DNA of 64,000 bases from Shewanella mangrovi (lineage in GTDB: Bacteria; Pseudomonadota; Gammaproteobacteria; Enterobacterales; Shewanellaceae): the NCBI RefSeq assembly GCF_000753795.1, contig NZ_JPEO01000002.1, positions 496,001 to 560,000 on the forward strand. Reading direction: 5' to 3'. The notes beneath the pieces are model-generated. The model had not been told where the DNA came from and searched no databases. It worked only from the letters and a program-made list of their open reading frames with translations. Positions 8,131-18,429 of this stretch are shown here, piece by piece. Within the stretch, counting starts at the first letter, position 1. Every line of letters starts with the position of its first letter. Made by a program: the position numbers and the translations under genes.

Positions 8131-10227
8131 TCAAAACTGATAACTGAGTCCCACATTAAACGAACGTCCCGGTCCTGCAAGCTGCTGGAAACCTTGGCTG
8201 GCATCGGCACGATACTCGGCCAAACTAACGCCGCCAAGCGGTTGTTGGTAATAGCGATCAAGCAAGTTTTCGACGGCCAGACTAATCGTAAAATCAGCGA
8301 CATTGAATTGGGTGCTGACATTGACCAGATGGTAGCTATGCGTCGGGTTTTCGAGACGATTGCCATCCACTCGCGACTTGCTGCCGACAAACTGCCAATT
8401 CAGTTGGCTTTGCCAACGACCAAGTTGATGTTCCAGTGCCAATTCCGTTTTTAACGGACTTATCTGATAGAGCGGCTGATTATCAGTATCGCGTTCCCCG
8501 TGGCTGCTGCTCAGCTTGCCGCGTAATGACCACTCGCCCGCGTTACCGTCAGACAACAACGCCGCCGCACTAAGATTAGCGCCATAAAGCGTCGCATCGA
8601 CATTGGTAAATTGCAGCAAATTACGCACGCCATTATCTAAACCACTGCGGTTAAAGCTGCCGATGACCTTAGTATCTATATAGTCGTCGACTTTGCTATA
8701 CCACAACGAGCTGCTGAACTGCCAACGGCTGAAATTAGCGCTGTACTCTAAGCTGCTGGTATAGGCGGTTTCCGGTTTCAGTTGAATATCACCAACGTAA
8801 CCATTGCCATCACCAAACCAACCAATCATAGTGCTGGCCATAACACCGCGGCCCCAACTGTAGCGTTCATAGAGATTAGGCGCGCGATTTTTTACCGCAA
8901 AGCCGAACTCGATTTGCTGCATCTCATTGATTTGATAACGTAACTGCAGTACTGCATCCCATAAATTATCACTGGCCTTTCGCTCTGCCGCGTTAAATGC
9001 CAGCGCGGCCTGATAATCCACATTGGGCATGCCCATCATCGTCATACTGTTATAAGACTGTACCGGATCGGCATTGGTCACCACATGTTCAAAACGAGCC
9101 CCAAGTGACATCCACCACGTTGGCGTCAAAGGTTTTGCCAGTTCAGCAAAAGCCGCTATCCGTTGACGCTTACCATTGTTGATGTTGATGTAATCATTGG
9201 GTCCCATCATGGCGGAACCCGCCACTGCGGGCCAACTGTCGTCAATACGAAACTCGTGATACTCCTGCCCAAGCCGCAGTTCAGCATTTTCCCACACCGT
9301 TTGCGTCCAGCGCAGATCATAACTGTAGTCATCGGCATCTGTGTTCATGGGCATGACGCCAAGCTTTTCTTCAGTGAAAAAGCCCATCTCATGGCTAACG
9401 CCATGCCAGTTAACGCGTGCTTGCAATTCACCAGTGTCAAACTGGCGCTGATAATTCAGATTCACGCCAGAGCTGCGATTATTCGTCATATCCATGTATT
9501 GATTCGCAAAACCCTGAAACGGAATATATTGATGACTCAGCTTCAGCGTCACCGTTTGTACTTGATCGCGCCACGCTGTGCTGAGCACATGGTTTTGACT
9601 GCGATAAAGCGTGTCTAACACCTTGTCGCCATGACCGTCTTGATAGCTGTTGGCATCCTCATAGCTGCCTCGATAATCAAATGCCCACGATTTACTCGCC
9701 ACCGTTGCACCTGCACCGACAACCACAGCATCACTGCCACTGCGATATTGGCTCGACAGATAGCCGCCCTGCCAACGGAGGCTGGTATCATCACTGAACA
9801 TGGGGGCGGAAGCCGCTACGCTGATAACGCCGGCAATGTTGTCTCCCCCAGCACTCACGGGAGAAACGCCCGCCACCACTTGCGCCGCGCTCAGCTGACT
9901 TGCTGAGATATAAGACAAAGGCGGATTCATCTGATTAGCACAGGCGGCGGTAATATCCATGCCATCAATCAGCACTTTGATGCGATCTCCCATCATGCCG
10001 TTCATCACCGGCAGCGCCGACACACCTCCCGCCGCAGAAAAATCGACGCCCATCTGCTGCAATAGTTGATTCATGGATTGGGCTGTATTGTGATGAGAGT
10101 GTTGCTCACCGACCACTTCAAACCGTTCAATGCTGTCATCGGCTAGTATCGGAAAGCTTAGTGTGACACTCAGGGCTAGATAGAGAGGGCTATGTGGGTG
10201 TATTGCTGAAAGTCGTGAGTAATTCAA
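8131..10227 (-). CDS. OprC/NosA-like TonB-dependent copper receptor
   Basis: A 698-residue outer-membrane receptor. Signal peptide to about residue 29 (SFPILADD). The plug carries PVMNGMMGDRIKVLIDGMD and then ACANQMNPP, a CxxxM motif (C96, M100) in the place where OprC binds copper; SHEMGF (H279, M281) gives the HxM partner. Methionine and histidine are frequent. The barrel ends in GLSYQF. In Pseudomonas OprC and NosA, members import or bind copper and are linked to nitrous-oxide reductase. Only 70 bp and no visible terminator separate it from the kinase gene downstream, so a receptor-kinase-regulator operon is likely. The ligand is inferred from motifs. Confidence 0.82.
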   Translation of the reverse strand: MNYSRLSAIHPHSPLYLALSVTLSFPILADDSIERFEVVGEQHSHHNTAQSMNQLLQQMGVDFSAAGGVSALPVMNGMMGDRIKVLIDGMDITAACANQMNPPLSYISASQLSAAQVVAGVSPVSAGGDNIAGVISVAASAPMFSDDTSLRWQGGYLSSQYRSGSDAVVVGAGATVASKSWAFDYRGSYEDANSYQDGHGDKVLDTLYRSQNHVLSTAWRDQVQTVTLKLSHQYIPFQGFANQYMDMTNNRSSGVNLNYQRQFDTGELQARVNWHGVSHEMGFFTEEKLGVMPMNTDADDYSYDLRWTQTVWENAELRLGQEYHEFRIDDSWPAVAGSAMMGPNDYININNGKRQRIAAFAELAKPLTPTWWMSLGARFEHVVTNADPVQSYNSMTMMGMPNVDYQAALAFNAAERKASDNLWDAVLQLRYQINEMQQIEFGFAVKNRAPNLYERYSWGRGVMASTMIGWFGDGNGYVGDIQLKPETAYTSSLEYSANFSRWQFSSSLWYSKVDDYIDTKVIGSFNRSGLDNGVRNLLQFTNVDATLYGANLSAAALLSDGNAGEWSLRGKLSSSHGERDTDNQPLYQISPLKTELALEHQLGRWQSQLNWQFVGSKSRVDGNRLENPTHSYHLVNVSTQFNVADFTISLAVENLLDRYYQQPLGGVSLAEYRADASQGFQQLAGPGRSFNVGLSYQF

Positions 10228-10546
10228 ACGTAACTCGGGCTAACTCTGTGAAATTTGGCGCTAATTATAGAGAGACTTGAGCCCGCAATAACTGCGGCAA
10301 ATTGTCGCAGCCACCAACGAAGCAAGAAACATCGTACTCATTCACAGAATTTATTGACGACATTTGTTAAACACTCTGTATCTCTTTGGTTAAAAATCAG
10401 TATGAAATAGCGCTGCGACAAGGGTTAGCGATAACTTTAGTAACTAATAATCTTGCTTGCCAAGCTAACGCTTTACGGGCATAGTGCGGGGCGGCTTTAA
10501 CAGCCGCGCAATATCAAAAATTATTCTTAAAATGAGGTATGACGCC
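10228..10546. other. divergent promoter region
   Basis: A 319-bp gap between the copper-type receptor (minus) and the sugar transporter (plus). Apart from the palindrome at 10292-10310 and the GAGG ribosome site at 10534-10537, nothing coding is supported. Confidence 0.5.
10292..10310. promoter_or_regulatory. RegA/PrrA-like operator
   Basis: CTGCGGCAA-A-TTGTCGCAG is a 19-bp palindrome with one mismatch. It contains GCGGC-N5-GTCGC, the form described for RegA/PrrA/ActR sites. It lies about 65 bp upstream of the receptor start at 10227, whose gene set includes a RegA-type regulator, so autoregulation is likely. Confidence 0.6.
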
Positions 10547-11833
10547 ATGGCAGCTGCACCGCTAATGGGCACACCACAAAAAACCAGCAAGAATAATCAT
10601 CAATCAAGCTACTTTTTCGCTTTGGTTATATTATCTTCGCTGTTTTTTGTCTGGGGATTTATTACGAATCTCAACGATACGTTGATCCCTCATCTGAAAA
10701 ACGCCTTTTCACTTAACTATTTCGAAGCACTGTTAATTCAATTCTGTTTCTTTGGCGCCTACTTTGTCATGTCTTTACCAGCTGGGGCTCTGGTAAAACG
10801 CATCGGCTATAAGTGGGGCTTGGTGGTTGGATTAATCGTGGCAGCTGTAGGATGTTTGTTATTCATCCCTGCGGCAATGTCAAAATTATATCCACTGTTC
10901 TTAGGTGCGTTATTTATTTTGGCGTCGGGTATCACCGTCTTGCAGGTCGCCGCGAATCCCTATGTGACGATTCTCGGTAAACCTGAAACTGCATCATTCA
11001 GATTAACACTGACTCAAGCGTTAAATTCCTTGGGGGGAACGTTAGCGCCTTGGGCTGGTAGTTTATTAATCCTGAGTACTGCAGCTTATTCTGTGACTGA
11101 TTTGTCTGCCGCTGAGCAAGCTGCTATGCGTCTGCAAGAAGCAGATGCGGTTAAGTTCCCTTATCTGTTGCTCGCTATCGCCCTTGGGTTGTTGGCGGCA
11201 ATTTTCGCCGCATTGAAATTGCCTGATATGCGCGAAGAAGAGGAACAACAAGCCCTCGACCATGAGCAAGGTGGCTCGGCATGGAAATACCGCCATCTGG
11301 TACTGGGCGCAGTAGGCTTATTCGCCTATGTTGGCGCCGAAGTGACCATTGGTTCGACCATGATCAACTTCCTCGAACTGCCAAATATTGGTGGTTTTAC
11401 AGCAACTGACGCGGCCAAATATGTCAGTTACTACTGGGGTGGTGCACTGATCGGACGATTTATCGGTTCTGCCGTCATGTACTATATCAGTGCATCAAAA
11501 GTTCTCGCCTTCAACGCTGTGGTCAACGTAGCATTGCTCGCCATCGCAGTGTCGACCAGCGGTTCAACCGCCATGTGGTCTATCATTGCGATTGGGTTGT
11601 TCAACTCCATCATGTTCCCCACCATTTTCAGCTTAGCGCTGACAGGGTTAGGACATCACACATCGCAAGGTTCTGGCATTCTTTGTCAGGCAATTGTAGG
11701 TGGCGCCATTGTGCCGGTCATTACCGGTAAATTGGCCGACGCATTTGGTCTGCACGCCGCGCTGGCGCTGCCAATTATCTGCTACGTGTATATTGCTTGG
11801 TATGGTCTACAAGGCTACAAGCCTAAGCACTAA
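10547..11833 (+). CDS. sugar:H+ symporter, FucP/GluP-type MFS permease
   Basis: An inner-membrane 12-TM permease of the fucose/glucose/galactose symporter family. Marks include [19 protein letters not shown] in TM1, the FxxYFxMxxPAG segment in TM2, and [11 protein letters not shown] in TM4, typical of FucP/NagP relatives. Start chosen at the ATG at 10547, nine bases after GAGG, giving 428 residues; the frame is open to 10484 but those extra residues do not resemble the family. A strong terminator follows. No catabolic enzymes adjoin, so the sugar is unknown. Confidence 0.85.
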   Translation: MAAAPLMGTPQKTSKNNHQSSYFFALVILSSLFFVWGFITNLNDTLIPHLKNAFSLNYFEALLIQFCFFGAYFVMSLPAGALVKRIGYKWGLVVGLIVAAVGCLLFIPAAMSKLYPLFLGALFILASGITVLQVAANPYVTILGKPETASFRLTLTQALNSLGGTLAPWAGSLLILSTAAYSVTDLSAAEQAAMRLQEADAVKFPYLLLAIALGLLAAIFAALKLPDMREEEEQQALDHEQGGSAWKYRHLVLGAVGLFAYVGAEVTIGSTMINFLELPNIGGFTATDAAKYVSYYWGGALIGRFIGSAVMYYISASKVLAFNAVVNVALLAIAVSTSGSTAMWSIIAIGLFNSIMFPTIFSLALTGLGHHTSQGSGILCQAIVGGAIVPVITGKLADAFGLHAALALPIICYVYIAWYGLQGYKPKH

Positions 11834-11845
11834 CACCCCTGCTTA

Positions 11846-11886
11846 AAACGGTGCTGGCAACGCCCCTTATGACGCCAGCACCGTTT
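11846..11886 (+). terminator. rho-independent terminator
   Basis: A 13-bp perfect stem, AAACGGTGCTGGC paired with GCCAGCACCGTTT, with a short T-run, directly after the sugar permease gene. Confidence 0.75.
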
Positions 11887-11958
11887 ATCTCTCCGCCGTC
11901 CACGAGTTAACAGTCCCCCGCTAAGCTGATAAGCTACTCATCCATAAGAAAATGTTTC

Positions 11959-13299
11959 ATGATGAGTGTCAGCATGTCCCGCAATCGACAAAACGATTTT
12001 CTTAACCAACTCTACAACCGCGTCACGGGTGAAGAGGATGCCCGCGTTTGTAAAGATATTCCCGCCGCAGCCTGTGATGACCAACCGCGTAATTTCTTCG
12101 CTTATCTGGGCGCTAACAGTCTTGGCAAAATCGCAGATGAAATCGGCTCAGCAAAACTCCTGCTACCGTGGATGTTTGGTGCCCTTGGCGTTCCGGCGCT
12201 GTTTACTGGTTTTTTAGTCCCAATCCGCGAAGCTGGTGTATTAGTGCCGCAATTAATGGTGGCCGCCTTGGTGCGCCGAATGCCCATACGAAAATATGTT
12301 TGGTTAATGGGCGCGATCTTATCGGCATTGAGCCTGTTCGGCATGGCGTGGGCAGCACTCTCTTTTGAAGGCGCAGCCGCTGGCAGCGCCATGCTGATCA
12401 TGCTGGTTATTTTTAGTGTTGCCCGTGGTTTTTGCTCGGTGTCAGCAAAAGATGTGCTGGGCAAAACTGTATCCAAAAGCCGGCGTGGTCGCTTGATGGG
12501 CTGGAGCAGCGCAATCTCGGGCATTGTGGTTTTGATTATTGGTTTAGCGCTTGGCACGTTCAGTCTTGCTGACACCGATGTAACCGTATTTGCCTGGCTG
12601 TTAGCCACGGGAGGAATATTGTGGTTAGTCGCCTGTTTGCTGTTTTATCAGATTGTTGAACAACCGGGGGCCACCCAAGGCGGGGGAAACGCACTCAGTG
12701 TGGCGCTTAACCAGATGTCACTGCTGAAATCAGACGTCATGTTGCGCCACTTTATTATTGCCCGCTCACTGCTGTTATCGGTCGCGCTGGTTATTCCCTT
12801 CTATGTGCTGTTAGCGCAGCAACATGTCAGCAGCGAGTTCGCAGGATTGGGAGCTCTGATTGTTGCCAACGGATTGGGCACCAGCATTTCATCGCCTTTT
12901 TGGGGCTATCTTGGTGATCGCTCAAGCAAACAGGTAATGATGCTCGGCGCCAGTGGTGCAGCGCTGCTCGGAATTTTTACCTTTATCGGCATTCGCGCCG
13001 AATGGTCCTGGTTACTCAATGAATACGGTTTTGCGCTGTTGTTTATGTTGCTTAATATCATGCATAGCGGCGTACGGCTCGGGCGCAAAGTCTATTTAGT
13101 GGACATGGCGACCAGCGAAACACGAGCCGCTTATGTGGCAGTGTCCAACACCAGCATAGGGATATTGATGCTATTCGGCGGTCTGATTGGCGTGCTAGGT
13201 GATTGGCTCGGCGCTGCCACTATTGTGTTACTGCTGAGCTTGTTGGCCATGCTAGCGGTGATTTATATCCGTAGCCTTGAGGATGTCAGTGAACCTTAG
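11959..13299 (+). CDS. MFS transporter
   Basis: A 446-residue inner-membrane protein with about 12 hydrophobic segments. The cytosolic loops SKSRRGRLMGWSSA and GDRSSKQVMMLG fit the two MFS signature loops. A hydrophilic N-terminus of about 60 residues precedes the first segment. The ribosome site is weak; the ATG at 11959 or the in-frame ATG at 11974 could both serve. It is preceded by a terminator, so it has its own promoter. Substrate not recognisable. Confidence 0.75.
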   Translation: MMSVSMSRNRQNDFLNQLYNRVTGEEDARVCKDIPAAACDDQPRNFFAYLGANSLGKIADEIGSAKLLLPWMFGALGVPALFTGFLVPIREAGVLVPQLMVAALVRRMPIRKYVWLMGAILSALSLFGMAWAALSFEGAAAGSAMLIMLVIFSVARGFCSVSAKDVLGKTVSKSRRGRLMGWSSAISGIVVLIIGLALGTFSLADTDVTVFAWLLATGGILWLVACLLFYQIVEQPGATQGGGNALSVALNQMSLLKSDVMLRHFIIARSLLLSVALVIPFYVLLAQQHVSSEFAGLGALIVANGLGTSISSPFWGYLGDRSSKQVMMLGASGAALLGIFTFIGIRAEWSWLLNEYGFALLFMLLNIMHSGVRLGRKVYLVDMATSETRAAYVAVSNTSIGILMLFGGLIGVLGDWLGAATIVLLLSLLAMLAVIYIRSLEDVSEP

Positions 13300-13868
13300 G
13301 CACAAGATATCTTACATATTGACCATCGCGTTCCAAGCGCAAGATTTCATTTTTGGCGGCAAGCGTGTGCCGATTATCGCGCTTCCGACGAGCCCCACCA
13401 TTGACTGACGTAGCGAGTGCCGACAACTAAGGTTTAACACGCATTACCCGCCTCAAATTTAACACTTCTGTTTTTAAACCTTACATTTTATAAATATTAC
13501 ACAGTTATACTTGCTTTTTATTGCGGATATCTCACAACAATCCACTGTAATGATGTTAATGAGACGTTAGCTATTTTCAATCAAATGTAAATCAAAGTAG
13601 AGTAAGGGCGCTGATTTTCTCATTTCGCGCCAACAGTCACCTTGGTCATTTGTAGTGAGTTCAGCGTTCAGTTTCTCGATAACAATAAGCGTGACATATA
13701 AATATAAAAATTTTTTAGCCATAGATAACAACAACATTGATAACGAAATGCGATGGCAAAGGGTCCCCTACTTGGCGTAACTCACGTGTAAGCGCTTGAT
13801 TGCGCCATCCCCGCGACGAGCACCGTTATCTTAAGAAGTTGGCTGTTTGATACTTTTTAAGGTTTCTG
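13300..13868. other. long upstream region of the plug-less barrel gene
   Basis: No gene is supported in these 569 bp. An inverted pair CGGCA-N6-TGCCG at 13357-13372 could form a weak hairpin after the transporter gene. At 13790-13797, about 75 bp before the next start, lies AAGCGCTT within gTAAGCGCTTg, the core shape of many LacI-family operators. This would fit sugar control, but the match is short. Confidence 0.4.
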
Positions 13869-16289
13869 ATGACAATGACAATTAGAAAAGGCCACCAAGG
13901 TCATAAGCCCCCATCCTGCTTTACACCCCGATTAATATGTCAAGCTGTCGCGGCAGCGCTGTGTGTACTTACCCTCCCAAGTCTACACGCTCAGGAAGCC
14001 GCGAAATCTAAGTCTACCGAAGACGCCACCAACCAAAGTTCACGTGAACGTGATCGCATCCTGCTAAAACGTAATCCCATCGCCTCAGAGTATCAATTGC
14101 TGGAAGCCCCAGGCGGCGTTTACGGCGCTACGTTTGATGCTGAAGGTGTCGATTTTCGCTCTCAATTTAGTTTGCCGACGGGGAAAGCTGATGCGGCGAG
14201 CATGCGCCTTGAAGGTAATCTCAACTATCAGGAATATGCCGAAGAAGTGGTACCGGGTGGTAGCCTAAATCTCGCCAAGAGCTTTGGCCCGCTGAGTCTG
14301 CAATTTAGTGCGCAGCGCAATGCCTCTGAACGCATCGTCGAACTCTATCAGGCACGCTGGTTATCGATTTCTCAACCACAGCTTGCCGATAACGATGTGC
14401 TGTTGATGGGCTTTCCGCGTTACAGCCAAGATACCTTTGATACCACCAGCATCAACATGCGCTGGCGTGCCGACTACCGCCTGTCGGACGATATGCTGCT
14501 GACCTACGAAGGTTTGTCAGTGAACTATGACGACTTGGCCACCCGCAATCGTTTAGAGTTTCAAAACGGCGTCGGAACCTTGTCCGATCTGCAACTTGGC
14601 AGCGATGGCTCCACGATTACCGCCGCCACCATCGATAACAGCCAGATCCGGCGCTACTATCATCAAACCAAAACCGCGCGTGATATTAATCGTCACCGAC
14701 TCGGCTTTACGTTAGAGCAAGACACAGGCTCTACTGAAGTGGGGTTCTATTACAGTCGTTGGCAAAACAGTTCCGCATGGCTGCCATGGAACTTCTTTGA
14801 CAGAGGGGTATCATCGCAATACAACATCGATGATCCTTATCTGCCAGACGAGCAAACCAGCATCGATTTATACGATGTCAGTAACGCAACATTTGCAAAC
14901 TATCGCCCGTCTTACACCACGACCACCGACACTGACTACGCCGTATTGCTCGACTGGGATCGTAAACTCACGCTCGCGGGGAACGATCTTTGGCTGGGTG
15001 CGGGTGTTGCCTGGCGCAACAAAACTCGCGATAACACCAACGAGACGCAAGTCTATAACGCCACCTCAGACAGCTTTACGCTGCAACAGCTCACTGGCAA
15101 TAACACCAGCAACTCGGTGATTGATGGCCAATATCAGCTGCCTGTGGGGATGGATACATCTTTGGGTGAAGACTATTTCGCCGCACATCGCAATGAGCAG
15201 TTTGCGATCAATCTGGCGCAGTCATTTTTAGAGTCGATTCAAAACCTCTACACTAGTGAAGAAACCGTCAGCTCTGCATACATTAATGCCTATCAGCAGT
15301 TAGACAGCTGGTTCTGGCGTGCAGGCCTTAGGTTGGAGAAAACCAAAACCAAAACCCATGGTGCCGTAAGTGGTCCATCAGAGGCTGATATCTGGTCACA
15401 AGGTGAGCCGATCACCCAATTTGAGATTGATGGCGAACAGATTGCTGAGACCTTTGACAGTTTTGATGCCGCGTTTGTGGAAGGCCACAACAGCTATCAG
15501 CATCTGCTACCGTCGATGGAACTGCGCTACAAACTCACGCCGGATTTCAAACTAAAAGTGGCCTACTTTGAGCAGTTAATGCGGCCACAATACTTTGATA
15601 CTGTGCGTTATCGTCGTATTAACCCACCGATGCGCACGATTTCTGAGGGTTCTCCAGATCTGGAAGCTACCTCGATTCATAACCTTTACGCTGGCTTTGA
15701 CTATCAGTACAGCGATGATGGTCGCTTGTCGGCGGGTCTCTACTACAACAAGGTTGCCAATTTCTTTTATGACTCCGTTACCACTGAGCCATTAGACGGC
15801 ATTATTTATGATGTTAGCCGTGTCGAAAATGGTAAGGATGGGTATATTCAGGGGCTGCAAGCTTATTGGTCTCAGGAAGTGGCCTTCCCTGCCGTTGATA
15901 GTGCCAAACTGCAACTGGCATATATCTACTCAGACTCGGAAGCCAACCTGCAAGATCGTAAGATTACCATGCCTGAACGTGCCGAGCATCGATTGGCGTT
16001 AAGCCTGACATTAGCCGATGAGTATTGGCAGTATGCCTCACAGTTCAGCTGGCAGAGCAAAGCCTTAGATGATGTGGGTCAGACGGCGGCGCAGGATACG
16101 ATTCGCGAAGCAGTACTGGTCTGGAATCAAGCCTTTACCTGGCGATTTGATAAGCAATGGAGCACCAAACTTAGCCTGAATAATGTGCTCAATACACCAG
16201 ACAGATCTTATCAAGGCGAAAAGAGCCGCGTGGTGAATAACCTATATAGCGGCAGCAGTGCCCGACTGAGTGTGATCTTCAATTACTAA
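13869..16289 (+). CDS. TonB-receptor-type beta-barrel without a plug domain
   Basis: An 806-residue outer-membrane protein. It has a long signal peptide (cleavage near LPSLHAQEA) and a charged linker. From about residue 75 (APGGVYGATFDAEG) it goes straight into amphipathic barrel strands. The barrel resembles the large carbohydrate-type TonB receptors (LLPSMELRYKLTPDFKLKVAY and MRPQYFDTVRYR are typical late-barrel motifs) and ends in VIFNY. The usual plug landmarks, a PGV segment, the RGF loop and a VLRGPxSALYG motif, are missing. Either the plug has been lost or it is too diverged to see. A terminator follows. Confidence 0.7.
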   Translation: MTMTIRKGHQGHKPPSCFTPRLICQAVAAALCVLTLPSLHAQEAAKSKSTEDATNQSSRERDRILLKRNPIASEYQLLEAPGGVYGATFDAEGVDFRSQFSLPTGKADAASMRLEGNLNYQEYAEEVVPGGSLNLAKSFGPLSLQFSAQRNASERIVELYQARWLSISQPQLADNDVLLMGFPRYSQDTFDTTSINMRWRADYRLSDDMLLTYEGLSVNYDDLATRNRLEFQNGVGTLSDLQLGSDGSTITAATIDNSQIRRYYHQTKTARDINRHRLGFTLEQDTGSTEVGFYYSRWQNSSAWLPWNFFDRGVSSQYNIDDPYLPDEQTSIDLYDVSNATFANYRPSYTTTTDTDYAVLLDWDRKLTLAGNDLWLGAGVAWRNKTRDNTNETQVYNATSDSFTLQQLTGNNTSNSVIDGQYQLPVGMDTSLGEDYFAAHRNEQFAINLAQSFLESIQNLYTSEETVSSAYINAYQQLDSWFWRAGLRLEKTKTKTHGAVSGPSEADIWSQGEPITQFEIDGEQIAETFDSFDAAFVEGHNSYQHLLPSMELRYKLTPDFKLKVAYFEQLMRPQYFDTVRYRRINPPMRTISEGSPDLEATSIHNLYAGFDYQYSDDGRLSAGLYYNKVANFFYDSVTTEPLDGIIYDVSRVENGKDGYIQGLQAYWSQEVAFPAVDSAKLQLAYIYSDSEANLQDRKITMPERAEHRLALSLTLADEYWQYASQFSWQSKALDDVGQTAAQDTIREAVLVWNQAFTWRFDKQWSTKLSLNNVLNTPDRSYQGEKSRVVNNLYSGSSARLSVIFNY

Positions 16290-16313
16290 GCGCTCAACAC
16301 CACGTCCCTCTCC

Positions 16314-16350
16314 AATAAGGCAAACTCAAACGAGTTTGCCTTATTTTTTA
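16314..16350 (+). terminator. rho-independent terminator
   Basis: AATAAGGCAAACTC and GAGTTTGCCTTATT form a 14-bp stem with an AAAC loop, followed by a run of T. Confidence 0.9.
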
Positions 16351-16507
16351 ACGGCAGCTTATGACATATTTCGATGCAAAATTCCGGTGACACACAGCTT
16401 AAAAAGCCAATTGTTACCACGTATCATGAACCTCATTAAAATCGTATACATAATAACAATATGCGGCTAAGGCACGCGATAAGCTCAGCCTAGCTCAGGA
16501 ACTCATC

Positions 16508-18001
16508 ATGAAAAAACTCTTACTCATTGGCTGCTTACTAAGCAATTTTCCATTGTTGGCTGACACGCCGAAAAGCCCGGATGCAACACCATCACTCGAC
16601 ATTCCGCAGCTGCAATCCTTTGCCACTCAGCACAAGGGCAAATTTCATGGCGAAACCATCAACTACACGGCAACCGTGAGTAATATGCATCTGACTAACG
16701 ACAAAGGTGAAGTGATTGGCGATGCCGTCACGACTGCCTATGTTGCTGACAGCAGCAAAAATCGTCCGGTGACGTTTGTGTTTAATGGTGGGCCGGGTTC
16801 GGCGTCAATTTGGCTGCATATGGGGTTATTTGGCCCGAAAATCGTCCAAGTACCTAGTGATGCCAAAGATGCCGGGAATGCGCCTTTTAAGTTAATTGAT
16901 AATCCACTAAGTCCGCTCGATAAAACCGACTTGGTATTTATCGATCCTATCGGCACTGGCTTCAGTCAGTTGGCAGGCAAAGGCAAAGCGGAAGATGTTT
17001 GGGGCATGGCTGAGGATGCGAAATCCGTCAGTCAAATAGTGAAAAACTGGGTAGCGCAAAACAATCGTTGGAACTCGGCAAAATATATTGCCGGTGAAAG
17101 CTATGGCACCACCCGTGCAGCGGCAATGCAACCTTACTTGGACGACAGCAGCAATCCAATCCGAATGAATGGGCTTATCCTCATTAGCCAGGCATTGGAT
17201 TACCAAGGCAGCACGCCTACCAATGACAATTTGATTTCCTTTGTCACCTATTTGCCAACCGAGGCCGCGACGGCTTGGTATCACCACAAAATTGACCAAA
17301 GCACAATCAGCCTGCCAACACTGATAGCGCAAGCCAAAAGCTTTGCGGTCGATACCTATCTGCCGGCACTATTTAAAGGCAGCGCATTGCCTAAAGCTGA
17401 GTTTGACGCTGTTGCCGAAAAGCTGGCGTATTTCACCGGTCTGCCGCTGCCACTCATCAAGAAAGCCAACTTACGTGTACCAGCCAATCGCCACGTAAAA
17501 TTGTTGCTCGCCGATGAAGGTTTAACTGTTGGGCGTCTCGATTCACGCTATCAAAACGATGAGTTGGACGATTTAGAGGTTAAACCCCGTTATGATGCGG
17601 CCAGCGTGGCAATTTCGGCAGCCTATAACGCAGCGCTGAACCACTATTTTGCCAGCGACCTAGCGGTTAAATGGTCCCGCCAATACGTGGTAAGTTCGCG
17701 CGAAGTGACTAAAAACTGGGTTTACGACCGCCGCCTTGGTAAAGAGCCTATGTATGTCAACAGCGCTCATGCGTTGTCAGAGGAAATGCGCAAGAATCCC
17801 AGCATGAAAATTCTGCTCGCCAGTGGCTACTTTGATTACTCGACCCCGTTTTTTGACGGCGAGTATACCTTTGGTCGTTACGGAATCGATCTGTCACGCG
17901 TGACCCGCACCTACTATCAGGCGGGCCATATGATGTATCTGCATCAACCAGATTTTGAACAGCTGGCACAAGATATTCATCAGTTCTACCAGCAACCATA
18001 A
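16508..18001 (+). CDS. S10 family serine carboxypeptidase-like protein
   Basis: A 497-residue exported alpha/beta-hydrolase peptidase. Signal peptide residues 1-18 (FPLLADTP). FNGGPGSASIWLHMG is the oxyanion region of the S10 family, GESYGTTRAAA carries the nucleophile Ser, SGYFDYSTPF the Asp, and QAGHMMYLHQP the His. Members cleave C-terminal residues of peptides at acid pH; the bacterial ones are little studied. AGGAACTCATC before the ATG gives a fair ribosome site. It probably has its own promoter, since a terminator precedes it. Confidence 0.9.
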   Translation: MKKLLLIGCLLSNFPLLADTPKSPDATPSLDIPQLQSFATQHKGKFHGETINYTATVSNMHLTNDKGEVIGDAVTTAYVADSSKNRPVTFVFNGGPGSASIWLHMGLFGPKIVQVPSDAKDAGNAPFKLIDNPLSPLDKTDLVFIDPIGTGFSQLAGKGKAEDVWGMAEDAKSVSQIVKNWVAQNNRWNSAKYIAGESYGTTRAAAMQPYLDDSSNPIRMNGLILISQALDYQGSTPTNDNLISFVTYLPTEAATAWYHHKIDQSTISLPTLIAQAKSFAVDTYLPALFKGSALPKAEFDAVAEKLAYFTGLPLPLIKKANLRVPANRHVKLLLADEGLTVGRLDSRYQNDELDDLEVKPRYDAASVAISAAYNAALNHYFASDLAVKWSRQYVVSSREVTKNWVYDRRLGKEPMYVNSAHALSEEMRKNPSMKILLASGYFDYSTPFFDGEYTFGRYGIDLSRVTRTYYQAGHMMYLHQPDFEQLAQDIHQFYQQP

Positions 18002-18429
18002 TATAGCGATGGCAGCACGACGAGCTTTACATGCGCGTCGTGCCGCCAACCTAAAGCAGCAACTACTCGATAAAATTCCTTCGGTTTACCCACCAAGATC
18101 AAAGTTTTACTTTGTCGTTCAGCCGATAATGACGTCTCTTTCAGCGCGGCTGTAGTCTTCTGCCGTTATTCGCCTTGCTAACCACTTAGCACACAGCAAT
18201 TACGCAACACTCTTCGATTACGCACGTTTAGTTGTCGCTGCATACCACAGACAAACGCCTCTCGTTTGCTGCGCATACTGCGCTGAAATAACACGACTTA
18301 GGTTGTTACCCCAATAACACTCATCGCGCTATGAGCGTCGGGACGTTATTGCTGTTCAGTCAATTCATTCACACAAACGTGAACATGGATTGCGGTTGTC
18401 GAACACACAGATGTAGAAAAGGGAGGATC
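18002..18429. other. intergenic region with a GC-rich hairpin
   Basis: A 428-bp gap. Just after the peptidase, GGCAGCACGACG and CGTCGTGCCGCC (18012-18048) form an imperfect stem without a clear T-run, perhaps a weak terminator. An open frame runs from 18331 into the next gene but has no ribosome site at its first ATG. Nothing else is recognised. Confidence 0.45.

Noticed and set aside
9163..9618. 151-codon plus-strand frame inside the copper-type receptor
   Set aside because: Antisense shadow of a well-supported gene.
12102..12608. 168-codon minus-strand frame inside the MFS gene
   Set aside because: Antisense shadow; the opposite strand gives clear membrane spans.
18331..18429. Longer start for the YczE/YitT-like protein
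   Set aside because: The GGGAGGATC site fits the ATG at 18430; the extra 33 residues lack a ribosome site and likeness.
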